DNA of 11,558 nt from contig LXFE01000439.1 in NCBI GenBank assembly GCA_001929475.1, forward strand, positions 1-11,558, read 5' to 3'. This DNA is from Neolecta irregularis DAH-3. Lineage: Eukaryota; Ascomycota; Neolectomycetes; Neolectales; Neolectaceae. Below, one piece after another: positions 8,482 to 11,558 of the stretch. The notes below the pieces were generated by a model that saw only the letters and a program-made list of their open reading frames with translations, did not search any database and had not been told where the DNA came from. How positions within the stretch are numbered: the first letter of the stretch is position 1; each line of letters begins with the position of its first letter. The position numbers and the translations under genes were made by a program.

Positions 8482-8977
8482 GAGGAAAGGATAAGCTCAA
8501 TCTAAGTTCACAATCTCAATGGACAAGGATGGTGAGGAATGGCTCGTGGATTTAATTTGCCCACATTTTGCGCGTCAAATTTGTTGGCTCGTGGGTTGCC
8601 CGGCCGCATATGTTGCACGCAGGGTGTAGCTAGATGTTGCAAGCGTTTGTAGGATAATAAATTGTTGATTGGTGAGCGCGGTCGTATTGGATTTCAGTCT
8701 CTTGGGCCGTCAAGACTTAGAAACGGAAATAGGGTAATACAATTGGCTAAACTATAGAGAAGAAAGACAGCCCATATTTATAGCTGCCAGCAACAGGCTG
8801 GTAACAAACGGAAAGAGCAGAGCGACAAAATAAGAGAACGCGAAACAGGAAATTACAGAGATAGAAAACCCGGGAGCGGTCAAATGGCTGCACAGCAGCG
8901 TACTAGCCTCCCCGGAAGTAGAGATAAAATAGATTACTGAGATAAGAAAAGGAAATACCCGCCATCATCATCCTGGA
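8482..8977. other. Stretch without recognisable features
   Basis: I see no gene, RNA gene, inverted repeat or transposon terminus in this stretch. It includes a purine-rich plus-strand part around 8755-8880. Confidence 0.4.
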
Positions 8978-9573
8978 TCAGGTCAAAGAGGAAAATGGAC
9001 AGGTGAGTGGGTTGACGGACTTAGAGTTGAATTTTGGTGTGGCAGTCAATATCCCGTCAGCGGTGTCACACATACTTGTTAGCAAATTTGTTCTATGAGT
9101 AATATTATCGCCATTATAAATACGTAATCCTAATAAATTTAGTGTTTCGCTTTCAGTCAGATCACAATTAGGGATTTGCACATACTAATATTTGTAGTGA
9201 TGTAACCCCATTCTTTGCAGATGTCTTGGACCCAGGCAATCGATATCGAATTGTCCAGGCATCGATAGACACTACTAACATTTTCATGAGTAAGTTTAGT
9301 GCCATTGACATCAAATTTGTTGTAGTTGAAACCGTTTTGAAAGCACATATGATTATTGTAGAGACGGGTCGGCCCCAGGCTTGAAACGACAAACGTCCCA
9401 TTTGTTACTGACGCTTTGATGGTGGGTTCGTTAGTTCCGGCCATGAGACATTGCTGGGAGTTTGTGATAAGAGGGAAAATCCCTCCTCCCAAGTTTTCGT
9501 AATGCCATGAGTGCATGTGACTGGCGGCATTGATTGCAAAAGCGAAGTTGACGAGGATAGCGAGAAAGTTCAT
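8978..9573 (-). CDS. Small secreted six-cysteine glycoprotein, one intron
   Basis: Exon 1 (9186-9573) begins with a hydrophobic signal peptide (MNFLAILVNFAFAINAAS), so secretion is inferred. A 56-nt intron at 9130-9185 has a canonical GTATGT donor, a CACTAAAT branch-like motif and a TTATTAG acceptor, and joins in phase to exon 2 (8978-9129), giving 179 aa. Without splicing, exon 1 would stop after 138 residues with five cysteines. Splicing gives six (42, 77, 105, 119, 150, 173), an even number that fits disulphide pairing. Sequons lie at N58, N90, N98 and N138. A TATA box lies about 35-41 bases before the ATG. No family is recognised; it could be a cell-wall, mating or effector-like protein. 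The gene reads away from the plus-strand gene at 10049. Confidence 0.65.
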
Positions 9574-9607
9574 TGAGACTGAATATTCTGGGTGGGCACC
9601 ATAGTGC

Positions 9608-9614
9608 TTTTATA
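9608..9614 (-). promoter_or_regulatory. TATA box of the secreted-protein gene at 9573
   Basis: CATATAAAAGC on the minus strand contains TATAAAA at 9608-9614, which is 35-41 bases upstream of the ATG at 9573. The spacing suits a short 5' leader. Confidence 0.5.
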
Positions 9615-10048
9615 TGTTTCTCCCGCTGGGAGCTACTTCAAATTTAGCCTGTGATACTCCAGCGGACAGGCTTTATTGAAAGTTAAGTTACAAATATTTC
9701 AATATGTTAGACGTATGTTTTCGCTGATTACGAGAGGAAGAGGCATCAAGTATCTCTATACGGATTTAAAGCAAATGAACAAATAATAAGGGGAAGTGAT
9801 TGCAGGTAGGAACATAGCCTGTATCGGGTGTCATGTAATCAGCGGCTTCTAGAGACGGCTGTTTGGAAGGACACATAAAAAGATCATGTTACCGGATGGT
9901 CCAGTGGGATGATAATGTTATAAAACGCACTTCGGTTTATTTGCATCGAACACCGGCAGATGGTGTGCCCCCTCTAAATTTTCTACTGTGGTTTGAATCT
10001 ATTGGATGTTAGCATCAGTAAAATATATTGAAATGTCGCTAGAATATA
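9615..10048. other. Divergent intergenic region
   Basis: This lies between the minus-strand secreted-protein gene and the plus-strand interrupted gene. It has no coding frame of note. It contains the plus-strand TATAAAA at 9919-9925 and short upstream ATGs near 9961, 10006 and 10033 whose frames close quickly. Confidence 0.4.
9919..9925 (+). promoter_or_regulatory. TATA box facing the plus-strand gene
   Basis: TTATAAAAC reads TATAAAA at 9919-9925. It faces right, toward the reading frame at 10049, and is separated from it by about 120 bases that may include a leader or a small 5' intron. Assignment is by position and motif only. Confidence 0.35.
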
Positions 10049-11219
10049 ATGTTTAAGTATACACTACGAAAAAGGTTGCCAGTCAATACCAATCGAGTTG
10101 TCTATCAGCTCAAAAACTACGGGATTGAAATCAATGGAAATTTTGTGCAGGATAATATTTTCCCATGTTCTTGCTGTTGGCATAGTAATGGGAAGAGTTT
10201 CATTGATGTTCGCGTTTTGAACAATGAAATTTTGCATAGTGTAATATCACTCATTTCATTCTAAACTTTGTAGAGCTATTGAGCCTTAAATTCTATCTGC
10301 TTTATTCCTTCGATATTTCAACCTCTTTAACACATTGGATGTCCCAACAATATTTGGGGTCTAGAATCGTAATCTTACAATTTGTAGCCGTTGGACTTGT
10401 GCTAAAATCTCCTCGTTCAGGTGCATCTTTCATATTTTTGGAATTTCTGTATGTTAACTGAATCTTCTGCTAATTCAATTTCTTTGCTTTTCGCTACTAG
10501 CAATTGTCGTTGGATGTGCCGTTCTGCCGCAACGCAACGCAACGTAGATCTGAGTTTGGTTGTTTAGCACGGAATCTGCGCCTGGAGCGGGCAATGGGCT
10601 CAGTGTTGGGGATGGACTGCGCCAGTGGCTTAGGCGAAGCGCCCATGGGCCTGAATTGACAATCGGCAGGCAGACAGCTTAGGTAACTGCCCTGGACACA
10701 CTGCCTATTAATGCCCATGGGCGCTAGGCCCAAGCCACTGTCGCGGTCCATCCCCAACACTGAATGGGCTGCGTGCTGGTTGTGGTATAAGGCGTGTTTT
10801 ATGCTGTTTCATTTTCCTGTCTACAAACTCTTTTGTGTCAGGGACGTGAGATAGCTGTTGGTGGGGAGGAATCCTATAGTTCCTGTAAAACTAGCTTATC
10901 TGAGGAGGTATTGGATGATTGCGGTAGTTTTGCAGCGACCAGTGCTGTTGTGGAAGACAAGACAGTTTGGGAGGTTGGAGATGTAGCGGACCTGGTGTCT
11001 TGTGTTGCGGAGATTAGTGACGAGGAAGAGGTATTGCGTCGCAATGAACGGCCCTATACTTATAGTTGTCAAGTTCTCTTATAGGATGTCGAAAAAGATG
11101 TTGGATTTCCAAAGAAAGAACCCACGCTGAGTTGGAACAGCGACTGGGAAATAAATAATTTAGATTGGGGACTCTTGTTAAATCCCAATGAAAAGAAGAT
11201 CGTTGCAAGTGGGAACTGA
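10049..11219 (+). pseudogene. Unrecognised multi-exon gene broken by a transposon insertion
   Basis: The best-supported exons are 10501-10784 (holding the inserted element at 10601-10762), 10842-11030 and 11085-11219. They are separated by GT-AG introns 10785-10841 (57 nt) and 11031-11084 (54 nt), both phase 0, and end at TGA 11217-11219. An intron at 10449-10500 (GTATGT donor, TGCTAAT branch, CTACTAG acceptor) precedes them. Exons at 10365-10448 and 10049-10240 are tentative; the 124-nt intron between them is weak. Without the insertion the exons would encode about 237 aa. The middle is acidic (EISDEEE region), then lysine- and tryptophan-bearing (PTLSWNSDWEINNLDW). No domain is recognised. 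As the sequence stands, the frame runs into the element and stops at 10657-10659, so only a truncated product could be made unless the element is spliced out. Confidence 0.4.
10601..10762. mobile_element. 162-bp hAT-type MITE with 8-bp target duplication
   Basis: The left arm 10601-10650 and right arm 10713-10762 are inverted repeats matching at 45 of 50 positions. They begin CAGTGTTGGGGATGGAC and end inside at GCCCATGGGC. The flanks AATGGGCT at 10593-10600 and 10763-10770 are identical, giving an 8-bp target site duplication, the hAT hallmark, and the CAGTG terminus fits as well. The 62-bp centre codes for nothing, so mobility needs a transposase supplied in trans. The terminus is shared with the ends at 1366, 2180 and 11248. 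Confidence 0.93.
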
Positions 11220-11247
11220 TTGAATTATGCAGTCGGGTCACCGTTAA

Positions 11248-11320
11248 CAGTGTTGGGGACGGGCCAAAGCCCAGCCCATGGACCGGGCCAGGCCGGGCCT
11301 AACATGTGACACCCGTTTTG
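11248..11320 (+). mobile_element. Single hAT-like terminus of the CAGTGTTGGGG family
   Basis: CAGTGTTGGGGACGGGCC at 11248-11265 is identical over 18 bases to the terminus at 2180. It is followed by GGGCC-rich subterminal repeats and a CCCATGG core. The partner terminus is not seen before the window end, so the element runs past the window or is truncated. The eight flanking bases ACCGTTAA could be its target duplication. The terminus begins 28 bases after the stop of the interrupted gene. Confidence 0.65.
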
Positions 11321-11401
11321 GGTGGTGGCATACTGGGCAGTGATGGGCAGGGCAGGGATATGTTAAAAAGCAAGTATAAGTTGCTATATTATGAATATAA
11401 T

Positions 11402-11520
11402 CAGACTTGCTAATAAGTAAGTCATTCAAGTCAGACTTGCTTGCTTACTGGAAAATAAAATTAGCAAGTAAGCAAGTACAATAACGTAGACTTGCTTGTT
11501 TGGACTTGATAGACTTGACT
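11402..11520. repeat. AAGTAAGC/GACTTGCTT repeat cluster
   Basis: Several direct and inverted copies of GACTTGCTT and AAGTAAGCAAG are packed here. CTTGCTTACT at 11440-11449 pairs with AGTAAGCAAG at 11467-11476 to form a hairpin. The motif AGCAAGTAAGCAAGT at 11463-11477 is identical to 9-23 at the other end of the window. It is probably the same foldback repeat family; the boundaries are unclear. Confidence 0.55.
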
Positions 11521-11558
11521 GTTTAAGACTTTTAATGAGACATTGAATATTTTCTTAA

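Noticed and set aside
10279-10461. 60-codon plus frame as an exon of the interrupted gene
   Set aside because: It can be joined to the upstream frame by a 35-nt intron, but its phase does not fit the next exon at 10501; the shorter exon 10365-10448 fits better, though weakly.
10497-10760. 87-codon minus-strand frame
   Set aside because: It lies mostly on the foldback element, whose two arms are GC-rich inverted repeats; it is a shadow of the palindrome.
1-11558. tRNA, rRNA or CRISPR features
   Set aside because: I found no T-loop/acceptor combination resembling a tRNA, no rRNA-like sequence, and no regularly spaced identical repeats with unique spacers.

Overview
The window looks like a nuclear, repeat-rich segment of a fungal genome. 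The case for a fungus rests on three things. It holds a full-length MDR1/P-glycoprotein-type ABC transporter whose two nucleotide-binding domains read like those of filamentous-fungal ABCB proteins. The gene is cut by many GT-AG introns, and small secreted cysteine-rich proteins lie nearby. I cannot name the species. The introns are remarkably short: in the transporter they run from 32 to 43 nt.

Layout, left to right. Bases 1-500 hold a near-perfect hairpin and three degenerate tandem copies of a TATATAAA-containing unit. Bases 540-830 are a GC-rich island with no recognisable gene. Bases about 1085-2512 form a cassette: a small secreted PAN/Apple-like protein (1596-1964, +) lies between two inverted, outward-facing copies of the terminal part of a hAT-like transposon. 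Each copy has a terminal CAGTGTTGG, GCCCATGGGC palindromes and a strand-asymmetric pyrimidine tract. Bases 2643-6810 (-) are the ABC transporter: 10 exons, 1276 aa after inferred splicing, with both NBDs complete. One of its nine introns (4082-4119) lacks an AG acceptor in the only frame that keeps the conserved protein. Bases 6811-8977 are gene-poor and hold only weak or decayed-looking reading frames on the minus strand. Bases 8978-9573 (-) encode a second secreted cysteine-rich protein (179 aa, one intron). A TATA box on each strand suggests that it shares a divergent promoter region with a plus-strand gene.

That plus-strand gene (about 10049-11219) appears to be broken. A 162-bp foldback element of the same CAGTGTTGGGG family, with 45/50 matching terminal inverted repeats and a perfect 8-bp target duplication (AATGGGCT), sits inside an exon. 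Removing the element and one duplication restores an open 38-codon exon in phase with the next two exons. Another single end of the family starts 28 bp after that gene's stop. The last 160 bases repeat the AAGTAAGC hairpin motif seen at the window start.

The genes do not form a pathway. The common theme is a transporter and two secreted-protein genes set among non-autonomous hAT-type elements that have remodelled the locus. No gene function beyond the ABC transporter is secure. All introns are inferred by eye from reading frame, splice signals and family alignment, without transcript data.
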